The notes: a model not told the origin generated them from the sequence alone. Numbered from the stretch's first letter, positions 1-9,126 are shown. The stretch is DNA of 64,000 nt from UBA946 sp031550725 (GCA_031550725.1 JAVBOH010000009.1:1-64000), one strand, 5' to 3'. A program made the numbers and translations.

Positions 1-1
1 C

Positions 2-175
2 GACATGGATGGGTTTGTTATTGGTGAACAAGGTTTACAAAGACTTCCTGATGCACTAGCTGATATTTATGCGGATGGGTTGTTTGTTAAGTTTTATAAG
101 AAATTGAATAGAATTATGCCTAAAGGTAGTAAGAGGCGTGAGGTTGTGAAAAATTTTTTGAAACTATTTTTATGA
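2..175 (+). CDS. 3' end of an unidentified gene (partial)
   Basis: An open frame enters from the left edge and ends at TGA 173-175, giving the last 57 residues of a protein. The tail is basic, with a PKGSKRREVVKNFLK stretch near the C-terminus. Similar Lys/Arg-rich tails after a hydrophobic stretch are common at the ends of cell-wall and polysaccharide glycosyltransferases, so a glycan-related enzyme is possible, but no catalytic motif lies within the window. The frame is followed directly by sequence that looks decayed, so the true end of the ancestral gene could lie further on if a frameshift has occurred. Confidence 0.5.
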   Translation, partial: DMDGFVIGEQGLQRLPDALADIYADGLFVKFYKKLNRIMPKGSKRREVVKNFLKLFL

Positions 176-580
176 TTATTTTGGAGAAATTTATATAAAA
201 ATTAAAGCTTTCGCAGTTCGCTCAGGTTCAACACGTGTTGTAAACGAAAATATAAAATCCCAACAATTAAAAATAATTGAAAATTTAGATAGTATTAATG
301 TTATTAGCATTGATGATTTTGAAGTAGATAAGTCAAATTTTATAATTGTTGGACATTATACATTTGCAGTGAAACATGAAAATATGAAAATTTAACATTA
401 TTTAGCTCTAATATTATATATGCTGAACAGGAGGTCGAGGATGAAACAAAATTAATTAGATTTTAAATTGTCATTCTAGAATCATCATTAGATCGAATTA
501 TTCTTTATCCAACGATGTTGTTAAAAGCATTGCTGGTCGTATTTGGATTTTGCAATCTTTTTAATTTGGGATTAGTATAA
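162..580 (+). pseudogene. Possible decayed coding remnant
   Basis: From 162 a frame without a start codon stays open to TAA 393-395 and reads like protein (for example FAVRSGSTRVVNENIKSQQ). The sense continues in another frame to TAA 464-466 (SSNIIYAEQEVEDETKLIRF) and perhaps further. No ribosome-binding site or ATG opens any of these frames. Successive open frames with breaks suggest a gene that has lost function through frameshifts. The family is not recognised. The stretch 580-770 shows only short interrupted frames. Confidence 0.3.
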
Positions 581-845
581 ATAATGAATTCCTACATAAG
601 AATGAGGTTTTAGAAAACAACAACTTGAATGTGATTTTGTTTTCTTAATACCATTTTGGGTTGTTATTGGAAGTATTAAATATATAAAAAAACAAACGAA
701 GTTCCGATTAGTACATCAAGAATACGCAAGCAATTAAATTAAGATAATCTAGAGGAATTTTCAATATCCGTGTGGGATGAGCTTTGGTATAATATAAATA
801 ATTTGTTAGAAATGCTTAAAGAGATTCCAGTCGTACTATTGTATA

Positions 846-898
846 ACAAAAAAATAGGGAACTACCATTTTGAGATATTAAACTCAAATGGTAGTTCC
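846..898 (-). terminator. Intrinsic terminator of the chemotaxis receptor gene
   Basis: GGAACTACCATTTTGAG (858-874) pairs with CTCAAATGGTAGTTCC (883-898) with one bulged base. On the minus strand the stem is followed by a T-rich run (846-856), so it ends transcription of the receptor gene. Confidence 0.75.
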
Positions 899-973
899 TT
901 ATTTCAATATTTATATTATTTCACAATCAATAAGTATTCGTTCAATAGCTTGCCATATTGCAAGTGATAAGCA

Positions 974-2626
974 TTATTTAATCTTAAACTGTGCAACAAG
1001 ACCTGCAAGTACTGTTGCCTGACTGCTCATTTCTTCTGAAGCAGCAGCACTTTCTTCTGCGGTAGCACTGTTTTGCTGTACAACCTGTGCAACTTGGTCA
1101 ATACCTGTATTAATCTGAGAAATACCAACAGTCTGTTCCTCAGAAGATACAGCAATTTTTCCTACAAGCTCTGTACTTTCATTAATACCTTCTACAATCT
1201 GATGCAGAGATGCAGAAGTGCTGTCAGCAATTTGAGCGCCAAGTTTAGCCTTTTCCATAGAATTAGCTATTAAACTACTTGTATTTCTAACTTCATCAGC
1301 AACAACAGCAAAACCTTTACCATGCTGACCTGCACGAGCAGCTTCAACAGCAGCATTAAGTGCAAGAATATTTGTCTGGAATGCGATATCATCAATAACC
1401 TTGATAACATTGCTGATTGAAATGCTGGCATCATTAATATCCTTAACAGCCTGCATCATTTTTCCCATCTGCTCAGTACCTGTTTCGGCATTAGTTTTTA
1501 TATTTGATGAAAGTTTAGCAGCTTCTGTTGCCATTTGTGAATTTTCCTTAGTCTTGTTAGCAATGATTTCAATGGAGCTTGAAAGCTGTTCAATGGCTGA
1601 AGCTTGTTCTGTTGAACCGAGTGCTAATGACTGTGCACCGTCAGAAACCTGAGTGGATCCACTTGATACTTGCTCTGTTGCTTCGTTAATATCTGCGAAC
1701 ATTCTTTTTAGGTTGCTCTGCATATCTGAAAGTGAAACCCCAAGTGCATCTTTATCGGAAAGGGTAGTAATTGTTCCAGTTAAATCACCACTTGCAATAA
1801 GAGATAGAGAAGCACTAGTTCTCTCAATATGTCTATATAAGCTATGGAATGAGATTAAGCATTCAGCAATTTCGTCTTTACCCTTCAAATCTTCAATTAA
1901 AATTGCTTCCTGTTCAGCACCAATCGTTAAGTCACCAGTTTGGCCAACCTGATTCATAATTGCCATAATTCTATCAAGAGGTCTGCTTATAAGATTAGCA
2001 ATATAAAGTGCTAACACAATTGAAATAATAACTGCGCCTACAAGTACCCCAATAATGATACTAATCATTGCAATATAGGTTGTCTTGCTGGTTTCCTTTG
2101 CATTTTCAGCATCATCAACCTTAATTACTGACATTTGGGTTAGGTTTTCTACTATTGTATTTGTGAATGGTGTTGTTACACCTGCAGCAGCAAGAGCAGC
2201 ATCAGCATCACCGGTTTTTGCAATTCTTACAACTTCTTCAATACCTGGTTTTACATCATTAGTCCATGTCTTTTTTGAATCTTCATATAAAGCCTGTGCT
2301 GCTGGCATCTTTATATATGTTGCATACTCATCTAAGTATGTAATGAAATCGTTCATATAAGTATTCAATGTTGCTTCATCCGTAATAAGCTTATCTGCAT
2401 TTCCAGAATCAGCGATTACAACACGCACCTGTAAACGAACTTTTTGCAATGATTCTCTTGCATCAGCTAAAATAGGCAGAGGAACAAGGTTTTTATCATA
2501 CATTGAAGTCATTGATTGATTTAATGTAGTAACTCCGATAATTCCTGCTCCGCCAATTAATATCGCTAAAGCAACTACAATAAGAAATGCTGTTATTAAT
2601 CTCTTCTTAATTTTCATATTTTTCAT
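974..2626 (-). CDS. Methyl-accepting chemotaxis protein with shortened signalling helix
   Basis: Membrane chemoreceptor passing ligand binding to CheA/CheW. The N-terminus has a membrane helix (about residues 8-33). A roughly 155-residue extracytoplasmic four-helix region follows, then a second membrane helix, a HAMP domain and the cytoplasmic coiled-coil signalling domain. The hairpin tip is intact (FQTNILALNAAVEAARAG). Immediately after VVADEVRN the protein continues TSSLIANSME, so the usual LAxKSAEAAKN-type segment of 11 residues is absent from the descending helix, while the ascending helix looks normal. The start is placed at the ATG at 2626, where GAAAGGA lies 9 bases upstream; the longer frame from 2644 would put its start inside that site. 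It is a single gene with its own promoter and terminator. It implies a motile or chemotactic host. Confidence 0.92.
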   Translation of the reverse strand: MKNMKIKKRLITAFLIVVALAILIGGAGIIGVTTLNQSMTSMYDKNLVPLPILADARESLQKVRLQVRVVIADSGNADKLITDEATLNTYMNDFITYLDEYATYIKMPAAQALYEDSKKTWTNDVKPGIEEVVRIAKTGDADAALAAAGVTTPFTNTIVENLTQMSVIKVDDAENAKETSKTTYIAMISIIIGVLVGAVIISIVLALYIANLISRPLDRIMAIMNQVGQTGDLTIGAEQEAILIEDLKGKDEIAECLISFHSLYRHIERTSASLSLIASGDLTGTITTLSDKDALGVSLSDMQSNLKRMFADINEATEQVSSGSTQVSDGAQSLALGSTEQASAIEQLSSSIEIIANKTKENSQMATEAAKLSSNIKTNAETGTEQMGKMMQAVKDINDASISISNVIKVIDDIAFQTNILALNAAVEAARAGQHGKGFAVVADEVRNTSSLIANSMEKAKLGAQIADSTSASLHQIVEGINESTELVGKIAVSSEEQTVGISQINTGIDQVAQVVQQNSATAEESAAASEEMSSQATVLAGLVAQFKIK

Positions 2627-2717
2627 AATATTTTTTCCTTTCATTTCATAATCCCATAACCATAATTTTTAACACTTTAAACATATATTATTGTTACGTA
2701 AGTTTTATGTTAAATGG

Positions 2718-2746
2718 ATTATATCATGTTTGTATAATCTTGTCAA
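2718..2746 (-). promoter_or_regulatory. Sigma-A promoter for the chemoreceptor gene
   Basis: On the minus strand TTGACA (2741-2746) and TATAAT (2718-2723) are separated by exactly 17 bases. The predicted leader is about 85 bases. Confidence 0.8.
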
Positions 2747-3190
2747 GCTAAGCTATTGTTAAGATTATTTACCATAAAGAAAGCTCTAAAACAACCTATT
2801 TACGTGATTCAAGTATTTGCATATTTCCTACTATTCTGATATATATATAGTGTTTTAAATAAATAATTTTATATTTTATTATAAGATATGTATTATAATT
2901 TTTTTACATTAATAATGATATTAAATACCAATAATGTTAACAACATCAAATGCTGATTATTTAATTATTAATAAAAATATATAGCTAAAAAATTTTTTAT
3001 ATTTTTTCTAAAGGTATAATTAAATTAATTTGAATATAGTGCGTTAAACAGGGTGAAATAATGTCGGCACGATTGGTAATATATGATACAATCTGTTGTA
3101 ATTACGGGTATAAATATGGAATAATTGTAAATTATAAGCTTATAGTACACTCTAATATTACAAATATATTGCTATTTTATAATAATTGTG
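2747..3190. other. AT-rich gene-free stretch between divergent genes
   Basis: No credible coding frame is seen. The one notable word is TATAGTGCGTTAA at 3035-3047, identical to the left terminus of the structured repeat at 10519. No matching right half or internal hairpin follows, so it may be a remnant end. A small palindrome, TATAAGCTTATA, lies near 3132. Confidence 0.5.
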
Positions 3191-3220
3191 TTGATTATTG
3201 GATAGCGAATGTGGTATAAT
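3191..3220 (+). promoter_or_regulatory. Sigma-A promoter of the acyl-activation cassette
   Basis: TTGATT (3191-3196) and TATAAT (3215-3220) are 18 bases apart, about 45 bases before the first start codon of the cassette. Confidence 0.65.
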
Positions 3221-3265
3221 ATGAATGTTTGTATATGAAACAATTTAATTTTATGGAGGTATTAC

Positions 3266-4876
3266 ATGAATATCCAGTATTATCTATCAAGGGAGTCTAA
3301 TAATTTAAAGGAAATGATTAATAACAGTGCAAGGGATTATGGTACTCGAATTGCATTCCGTTATAAACAAGGTAAGGAAAATATTATTGATATAACATAT
3401 AATCAGTTTCAAGACGAGATTAATGCTTTAGGTACATCGCTGATTAATCTTGGCTTAAAGGACAAGCATATTGCTATTTTGTCTGAAAACCGATATGAAT
3501 GGATAACGTCATATCTTTCTGTAATAAATGGTACTGGCGTTGTTGTGCCGATTGACAGAGATTTACCTGAAAAGCTAATTGAATATTTGCTTAACCAGGG
3601 TGATGTTGAAGCAATTTATTATTCGTCTGTTTATGAGGATATATTTAAGTCAATTGAAGTCCCTAATATAAAATATTTCATTTCCTTTGATAAAGAAACT
3701 TCTGATGACAAGTTTTTATCATATAAAGAGCTTATGAATAATGGTATGAAGCTTACTCAAAATGGGGACGAGTCATTCCTTAATGCTGAGATAAATAGTG
3801 ACGTAATGGCATCAATTTTATTTACCTCTGGTACAACAGGGCTTTCAAAGGGAGTTATGCTTTCCCATAAAAATATTATTTCAAATATTATGGGAACAAC
3901 GGCAATAGAAAAATATGACGACCATAATACATTGCTATCAGTTTTGCCATACCATCATTGTTTTGAATGTACTGTTGGAATTATGGCATCACTGAATAAT
4001 GGTGCAACAATTTGTATTAATGATAGCTTGAAATATTTTGCTAAAAATATGCAGCTTTTTAAACCTGATGCTATGTTTTTAGTACCTGCACTTATATATG
4101 CAATGTATAAACGTGTTGCTGAAGCAGAAAAATCTATGGGACGAAAGCTCACTGCTGATGAAGCAAGAGGTGCATTTGGCGGAAGAATTAAACGTATTTA
4201 TAGTGGTTCTGCTCCACTTAAACCTGAATTTATTAAGCTTTTTAAAGAATATGGAATTGAACTATGTCAGGGCTATGGAATGACAGAAACATCCCCTGTA
4301 ATAACATCTGCAAGATACAATGTTTTGAATGATGATAACCTAAAAACCTGCGGTATCCTTATTCCTGAAATGGAAGTTAAGATTTCTGACGGAGAAATTC
4401 TTGTTAAGGGTACAAGTGTTATGCTTGGATATTATAAAAACGAACAGGCAACTGCTGAGGTTTTTGATGGAGAATGGTTAAAAACAGGTGACTTGGGTTA
4501 TCTTGACGATGATGGATTTTTATATATCAGCGGACGTAAAAAGAATGTTATTATCGCAAGTGGTGGTGAAAATGTTTATCCTGAAGAAATTGAACAGGCA
4601 CTATATTTCATCCCATTAATTGCTGATGCTATCGTATATGGCGGTGATGGTGAGGAACAAAATGTTGTAACTGCTGTGATATTACCAAACATGGATGCAT
4701 TTACCGATAAAACTGATGACGAGATTAAGGCAGCAATTAAGTCGGAAGTTGAACAGCTCAATATGACATTGCCTTTGTATAAGCAAATTGCTGCGATAAA
4801 ATATAGAAAAACATCATTTTTAAAGACAACATCCAATAAAATTAAGCGTTGTTCTGAAAATACTGAAGAAGTTTAA
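3266..4876 (+). CDS. AMP-forming acyl-CoA/acyl-ACP synthetase
   Basis: An ANL-superfamily enzyme of 536 residues that activates a carboxylic acid with ATP and passes the acyl group to a thiol. The phosphate-binding loop is FTSGTTGLSKG (about 186-196). GYGMTETSP near 336 and a TGDLGYLDDDG hinge region near 408 follow. The C-terminal subdomain has GRKKNVIIASGGENVYPEE and ends with a lysine-rich TTSNKIKR segment that would hold the catalytic lysine. Overall it resembles long-chain fatty-acid ligases. The start has GGAGG 7 bases upstream. The next gene encodes an acyl carrier protein and begins at the stop codon, so the natural acceptor is probably that carrier rather than CoA. The acid used cannot be read from sequence. 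Confidence 0.9.
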   Translation: MNIQYYLSRESNNLKEMINNSARDYGTRIAFRYKQGKENIIDITYNQFQDEINALGTSLINLGLKDKHIAILSENRYEWITSYLSVINGTGVVVPIDRDLPEKLIEYLLNQGDVEAIYYSSVYEDIFKSIEVPNIKYFISFDKETSDDKFLSYKELMNNGMKLTQNGDESFLNAEINSDVMASILFTSGTTGLSKGVMLSHKNIISNIMGTTAIEKYDDHNTLLSVLPYHHCFECTVGIMASLNNGATICINDSLKYFAKNMQLFKPDAMFLVPALIYAMYKRVAEAEKSMGRKLTADEARGAFGGRIKRIYSGSAPLKPEFIKLFKEYGIELCQGYGMTETSPVITSARYNVLNDDNLKTCGILIPEMEVKISDGEILVKGTSVMLGYYKNEQATAEVFDGEWLKTGDLGYLDDDGFLYISGRKKNVIIASGGENVYPEEIEQALYFIPLIADAIVYGGDGEEQNVVTAVILPNMDAFTDKTDDEIKAAIKSEVEQLNMTLPLYKQIAAIKYRKTSFLKTTSNKIKRCSENTEEV

Positions 4877-4897
4877 ATGAAAGATGAGGATATAAAA

Positions 4898-5128
4898 ATG
4901 CAGGAAAAAGTTATTGAAATTATTGCAGGATACACAGATGTTGAGGCTAGTAAAATTCATGAGGATACTAATGTGCTTACAGATTTAGGTCTAACCTCGA
5001 TAGACTTTGTGGATATGATTTGTGATTTTGAGGATGAGTTTGATTATGAAGTTCCTGAAAGAGATTTTAGAAAGCTTGTTACTGTTAAAAATATTGTGAC
5101 TTATATTGAGGAAAATTCCGAGAAGTAA
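4898..5128 (+). CDS. Acyl carrier protein
   Basis: A small acidic carrier of about 76 residues. DLGLTSIDFVDMI matches the phosphopantetheine site, with the modified serine at residue 34 from this start. The usual DSL is replaced by TSI, a common variant in dedicated carriers outside fatty-acid synthesis. The start at 4898 is preferred because GAGGAT lies 7-8 bases upstream; a frame-compatible ATG at 4877, right at the upstream stop, has no site of its own. It sits between the acyl-activating enzyme and a GNAT protein, which suggests it ferries the activated acyl chain from one to the other. Confidence 0.88.
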   Translation: MQEKVIEIIAGYTDVEASKIHEDTNVLTDLGLTSIDFVDMICDFEDEFDYEVPERDFRKLVTVKNIVTYIEENSEK

Positions 5129-5177
5129 CTTTAATTTATAAGTCACTCCTACAAAATTAAATGAGGTATTAAAATTC

Positions 5178-7505
5178 ATGAGGATTTTAAAAGAATATGC
5201 AGTGCTTTCAAAAAGCACTGTACTTGATGATACTAATAGCATGGAATTTCCATTAAAGCCTGAAATTATTGGTGATGCAGTAGAATTCATTAAAGCTGAA
5301 AATGTTAAATTTGACACTTCCCCTAAAACATTAGGTGTATTAACTACTGCCGCTGATGATATTATTTCAACGCTCACACAAAATGCAGGACTTCACGAAA
5401 CCTTGCGTATTGCGTGCTCTTTCCACAAATATTATTATACGCTTATGTTTGAGTTTTCAGAAACTGCACTGCCGCTGCATACACTAAATAAGTCTGTTAA
5501 AGTGCTTTCAATTGGGAAAAACAATAATGCTGATACTACTGATAATGACACAGAAATTGGATTTATGAACATCGTTCATCTTGTTAACAGAGTGGATGTT
5601 TCGGTTGATAAGATTAATGAAAAAATGCGTATAACTGTTATTAAAGAGAAGAAGTATACACGTCCTGAAACAAAAGTTTTGTCGAATGAGTTTTGTGCAA
5701 AATACAGTAGTGTGGATATTACTGATGAGCTTGTGGTTGATTTTACTGCTAGAATTTATAATGAATACGGAGCTTCTGCTGACACCTTTCTGACGATACC
5801 ATCATTATTCCTTGATAATATCAACTCAAATGAGCTTGAAGCAATAATTATTAGAGATAAAAATGGTAACGCAGCAGGTGGCGTTGTATGGCAGCACACC
5901 TATGGAATTACAGTTATGATGATAGCTGTTGATTTTACTCCTGATAATGCGCTATCGGAAATTTTAAAGTTGGAATTTTCTAAAAGGATTAAGGATAAAA
6001 CTAATTTTATAGTTGTCAAATCAGGGTATGAAAAGGGTATGGCTGATTATTTCGATATCTGTGACGAGCAGTATTGTTATAAATCTATTGAAAATGCAAA
6101 TCAAAAGAGATTGACTTCATATATTAAACCTGATTTAATGCCGCTGCTCAAAAAAGCATACACACAGTTTGAAGTGAGCAGAGATATAAGAGAAATTAAT
6201 TATACCCACAAATTTATTGAGCCATATTCTGTATTGACAGCTAAAATTGACACAGTATCATCCGAAGCGTTACTTTCAATTTTATGGTCTGGAGATGATA
6301 TAAAATCCAATATTTTAAGGCATATTATAGCTTTTAAAAGAGTTGGAATTGAAAAAATATATTTCCGTCTTGACTTGTCCTTGCCTGATCAGGCAGCTAT
6401 TTCTGATTTAGTGCAGTCATGTGGTTTTGATGCAAAATATTTATGGCCATATAGTGCTGATAATGGTGATATTGTTGTATTTTGTTATAATAATGCTGCT
6501 GTATATGAAATGAAACCATGTGAGATTTCTCCGATAAATAAAGGAAATACAGTACTTACTCCGTCGCTTGTAAGGTCTGTTTATGGCGAAAATTATCCGT
6601 CACAATACCTTTATGAACCTGAAAAGCTATGGGAGAAAATTCGTAAAAGAAGTTTGTATCCTTTTATTGCAGTTGATGACGATAAAAAAGCAGTTGGTAT
6701 GATTTCATTTGTTAAATTGTCAGCTAACCCATATTTGTTCGAGATAGGACAGCTTATGGTTCGTCCTGAGGATAGGGGAACTGACGTTGCTAGTCAGCTG
6801 ATTGACTATCTATATACCAATGCATTGACAACACTTGATTTTGATGCTGTACTATCAGAAAGTGTTACAAATCATAAATTCTCACAGCGTTCATGCTGCA
6901 GCAGTGGATTTGTGGATGTTGCATTAAAGCTTAATATCATGAGTGCCGATGCATTTAACCTTGAAAATGAACGCCGTCAAATTGGCCGAATGAGTTGTGT
7001 TGTATCGTGTGTAGAACGTGCTGATGAAAGCTTTATAGCTTATCTTCCTAAAGTTTATGAGGATAAAATTAAATACTGCTTTGAGGGGTTAAAGCCACGT
7101 ACCTTTGATATTTCACAGGATACTTTGCCTGATGCTCTAACTATTACAGAGTATCAAATAAATGAGGATGAGGTTACAACCTCCTCGCTTATTAATGTAA
7201 CATTTTTCAAAATCGGTACAGATATTGAAGCTGTCGTAGAAAAAATAAACGAATTTGCACAAAAACGTGATGTAAAATCAATGCTTGTTAATATTCCGCT
7301 TGGTGATAAATATAATGCAAGGGCTGTTAAATTATTGAAAAGTTTTGGTTTTTTCTTTGGTGGAATAATGCCATATTGGCTGCCTGAAAGTGATGCACTG
7401 CTGATGCAAAAGCTTTATAATAACGCTCCTGACTGGAATAGTATTAAACTATTCAGTAAAAAAATAAAAAATATTGCACAAATGATAAAGGATGAATTGG
7501 AATAA
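5178..7505 (+). CDS. Large multidomain GNAT acyltransferase with RsbW-like N-terminus
   Basis: 775 residues. Residues 1-160 look like a degenerate RsbW-type ATPase fold: an AADDIISTLTQNAG helix resembling the N-box, then a strand-rich stretch and a late EIGFMNIVHLVNRVD helix. About 165-330 resembles a weak GNAT fold. About 470-600 is a clearer GNAT domain (IAVDDDKKAVGMISFVK, then IGQLMVRPEDRG where acetyl- or acyl-CoA would bind). About 610-760 may be another degenerate GNAT. The binding loop reads RPEDRGTDVA, so the usual Q/RxxGxG/A pattern is imperfect. Position between an ACP and a PM20D1-like peptidase suggests the acyl donor is acyl-ACP and the product an N-acyl amine or amino acid. That is inference. 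A GAGG site lies 11 bases before the ATG. The fold of the first 160 residues is uncertain. Confidence 0.7.
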   Translation: MRILKEYAVLSKSTVLDDTNSMEFPLKPEIIGDAVEFIKAENVKFDTSPKTLGVLTTAADDIISTLTQNAGLHETLRIACSFHKYYYTLMFEFSETALPLHTLNKSVKVLSIGKNNNADTTDNDTEIGFMNIVHLVNRVDVSVDKINEKMRITVIKEKKYTRPETKVLSNEFCAKYSSVDITDELVVDFTARIYNEYGASADTFLTIPSLFLDNINSNELEAIIIRDKNGNAAGGVVWQHTYGITVMMIAVDFTPDNALSEILKLEFSKRIKDKTNFIVVKSGYEKGMADYFDICDEQYCYKSIENANQKRLTSYIKPDLMPLLKKAYTQFEVSRDIREINYTHKFIEPYSVLTAKIDTVSSEALLSILWSGDDIKSNILRHIIAFKRVGIEKIYFRLDLSLPDQAAISDLVQSCGFDAKYLWPYSADNGDIVVFCYNNAAVYEMKPCEISPINKGNTVLTPSLVRSVYGENYPSQYLYEPEKLWEKIRKRSLYPFIAVDDDKKAVGMISFVKLSANPYLFEIGQLMVRPEDRGTDVASQLIDYLYTNALTTLDFDAVLSESVTNHKFSQRSCCSSGFVDVALKLNIMSADAFNLENERRQIGRMSCVVSCVERADESFIAYLPKVYEDKIKYCFEGLKPRTFDISQDTLPDALTITEYQINEDEVTTSSLINVTFFKIGTDIEAVVEKINEFAQKRDVKSMLVNIPLGDKYNARAVKLLKSFGFFFGGIMPYWLPESDALLMQKLYNNAPDWNSIKLFSKKIKNIAQMIKDELE

Positions 7506-8936
7506 ATGATTTACCTAATCCCAGCACTGATTATCATATTATTTATTTTAATATTAGTAATCAGAACTATTTTAATAAGAGAAAAAACAAGTATAAAAAG
7601 CAATACCGAGCATGAATTTCTAAATAATGATGATGTTATATCACGTTTTACTAAGATTTTACAATGTAAAACTATTAATGGAAATTATGATGAATTCCTT
7701 AAATTACGTATGTTATTTAAGGAATTTTATCCTGCAATTCATGAGTATACAAATGAAACAGGAAATAAAGAAGCCTCATTAAATAATGGAATTATGTATC
7801 ATATTCGAGGTAAAGACAGTTCACGAAGTATTGTGTTAATGTCGCATATTGATGTAGTTCCAGCTAATGATACAGACTGGAGTTATCCACCTTTTGATGC
7901 GATAAATGCTGATGGAAAAATTTATGGACGAGGTACACTTGATACCAAATGCACCGCTGCCGCTATTATGGAAAGCATGGAGAAAATGCTTTCAAGCGGA
8001 AGAACTCCTGAAATCGATATTTATATTTGCTTTGGCGGAGATGAAGAAACAGACGGTACTGAAGCTAAAAAAATAGCATCAGTTTTAAAATCAAAGGGAG
8101 TTACACCAGAGCTAATTCTTGATGAGGGCGGAGCTGTTTTAAACGGTGATATTATCGGTATGAAATCAAAATGTGCTTTAGTGGGTATCGCTGAAAAAGG
8201 CTACATGGATGTTGAGTTTATAGCAAGAAGCAAGGGAGGGCATACGTCACTTCCAACACAAAGTAACCCGATGCCAATAATAGCTGAGGCAATCAGACGT
8301 ATTAATAAAAGTCATTTATTTAAGTTAAATATATGTGAGCCTGTAAAGGAAATGATGCATTATGCTGCAAAATATTCGGGATTTGCATATAGCTTTGTTT
8401 TTACAAATTACAGCTTTTTTCAGACACTCCTTACAAGAATAATATCACGTGCATCTCCAGAAATAAGCGCTTTGACAAGAACTATCGGAAGTATCACCAT
8501 GATTGAGGGGTCAAGTGCGCCTAATGTTATTCCTGAGCAAGTTCGTGCAGTTGGGAATTTTAGAATACTTAATGGCAGCAGTGTCGAAAAAACTCTTGCT
8601 ATTTTAAAAAAAGCATTAAAGGGACTTCCAGTTGAGATAAATATTTTAGATAGTTTTGAGCCGTCAAAGGTTTCAAAAACAAGTGGTAATGGTTTTTTAG
8701 TACTTAAAAAAACTATCGAAAACACATTTAATTCACCGGTTGTTCCATATTTGATGATAGCCGGAAGTGATTCTCGTTCATATTCAGATATATCTGATTA
8801 TATTTATAGATTTTCACCGATATTTCTTGATGAATGTGCTAGAAAATCTATACATGGAATTGATGAAAATATTGAAGTTAAGGGTTATTTTAGGATTATT
8901 GAATTTTATACTTTGCTTTTAAATGAATATTTCTAA
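7506..8936 (+). CDS. Membrane-anchored M20 peptidase, PM20D1/CPS1-like
   Basis: 476-residue zinc hydrolase of the M20 family. It has an N-terminal membrane helix (about 2-24), then the metal sites SHIDVVPA (His near 113), GRGTLDTK (Asp near 145), GDEETDG (Glu pair near 180) and the late HGIDENI (His near 450). Details such as GSDSRSYSDISDYIYRFSP and SAPNVIPEQV match the PM20D1/carboxypeptidase S branch rather than the DapE or PepT branches. PM20D1 condenses and hydrolyses N-fatty-acyl amino acids in animals. The ATG follows the upstream stop without a gap, so translation is probably coupled. With the ACP, ligase and GNAT upstream, a role in cleaving or forming N-acyl amino acids at the membrane is attractive but unproven. 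Confidence 0.82.
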   Translation: MIYLIPALIIILFILILVIRTILIREKTSIKSNTEHEFLNNDDVISRFTKILQCKTINGNYDEFLKLRMLFKEFYPAIHEYTNETGNKEASLNNGIMYHIRGKDSSRSIVLMSHIDVVPANDTDWSYPPFDAINADGKIYGRGTLDTKCTAAAIMESMEKMLSSGRTPEIDIYICFGGDEETDGTEAKKIASVLKSKGVTPELILDEGGAVLNGDIIGMKSKCALVGIAEKGYMDVEFIARSKGGHTSLPTQSNPMPIIAEAIRRINKSHLFKLNICEPVKEMMHYAAKYSGFAYSFVFTNYSFFQTLLTRIISRASPEISALTRTIGSITMIEGSSAPNVIPEQVRAVGNFRILNGSSVEKTLAILKKALKGLPVEINILDSFEPSKVSKTSGNGFLVLKKTIENTFNSPVVPYLMIAGSDSRSYSDISDYIYRFSPIFLDECARKSIHGIDENIEVKGYFRIIEFYTLLLNEYF

Positions 8937-8946
8937 TTAACTTACA

Positions 8947-8993
8947 AAGGTAAATCAAAACGAACATAATCGGTTTTGATTTACCTTATTTTT
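8947..8993 (+). terminator. Intrinsic terminator of the acyl cassette
   Basis: AAGGTAAATCAAAAC (8947-8961) pairs perfectly with GTTTTGATTTACCTT (8973-8987), followed by ATTTTTAT. It closes the four-gene unit. Confidence 0.85.
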
Positions 8994-9097
8994 ATAAAAC
9001 TTTACATATAACAAGAGGTAAATCCGTGTGTAATTTTATACGGTAAAAAAATGTAAAAAATAATTGATATTTTTCTGTCATTAAATAATTAAAAATG

Positions 9098-9126
9098 TTG
9101 CTATATGTATTAAATAATGATATAAT
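9098..9126 (+). promoter_or_regulatory. Promoter of the glycan locus
   Basis: TTGCTA (9098-9103), 17-base spacer, TATAAT (9121-9126), about 60 bases before the first glycan gene. Confidence 0.6.

Noticed and set aside
770..967. 65-codon plus-strand frame after the decayed region
   Set aside because: It reads through the terminator hairpin at 846-898 of the chemoreceptor gene and has no ribosome-binding site or recognisable family.
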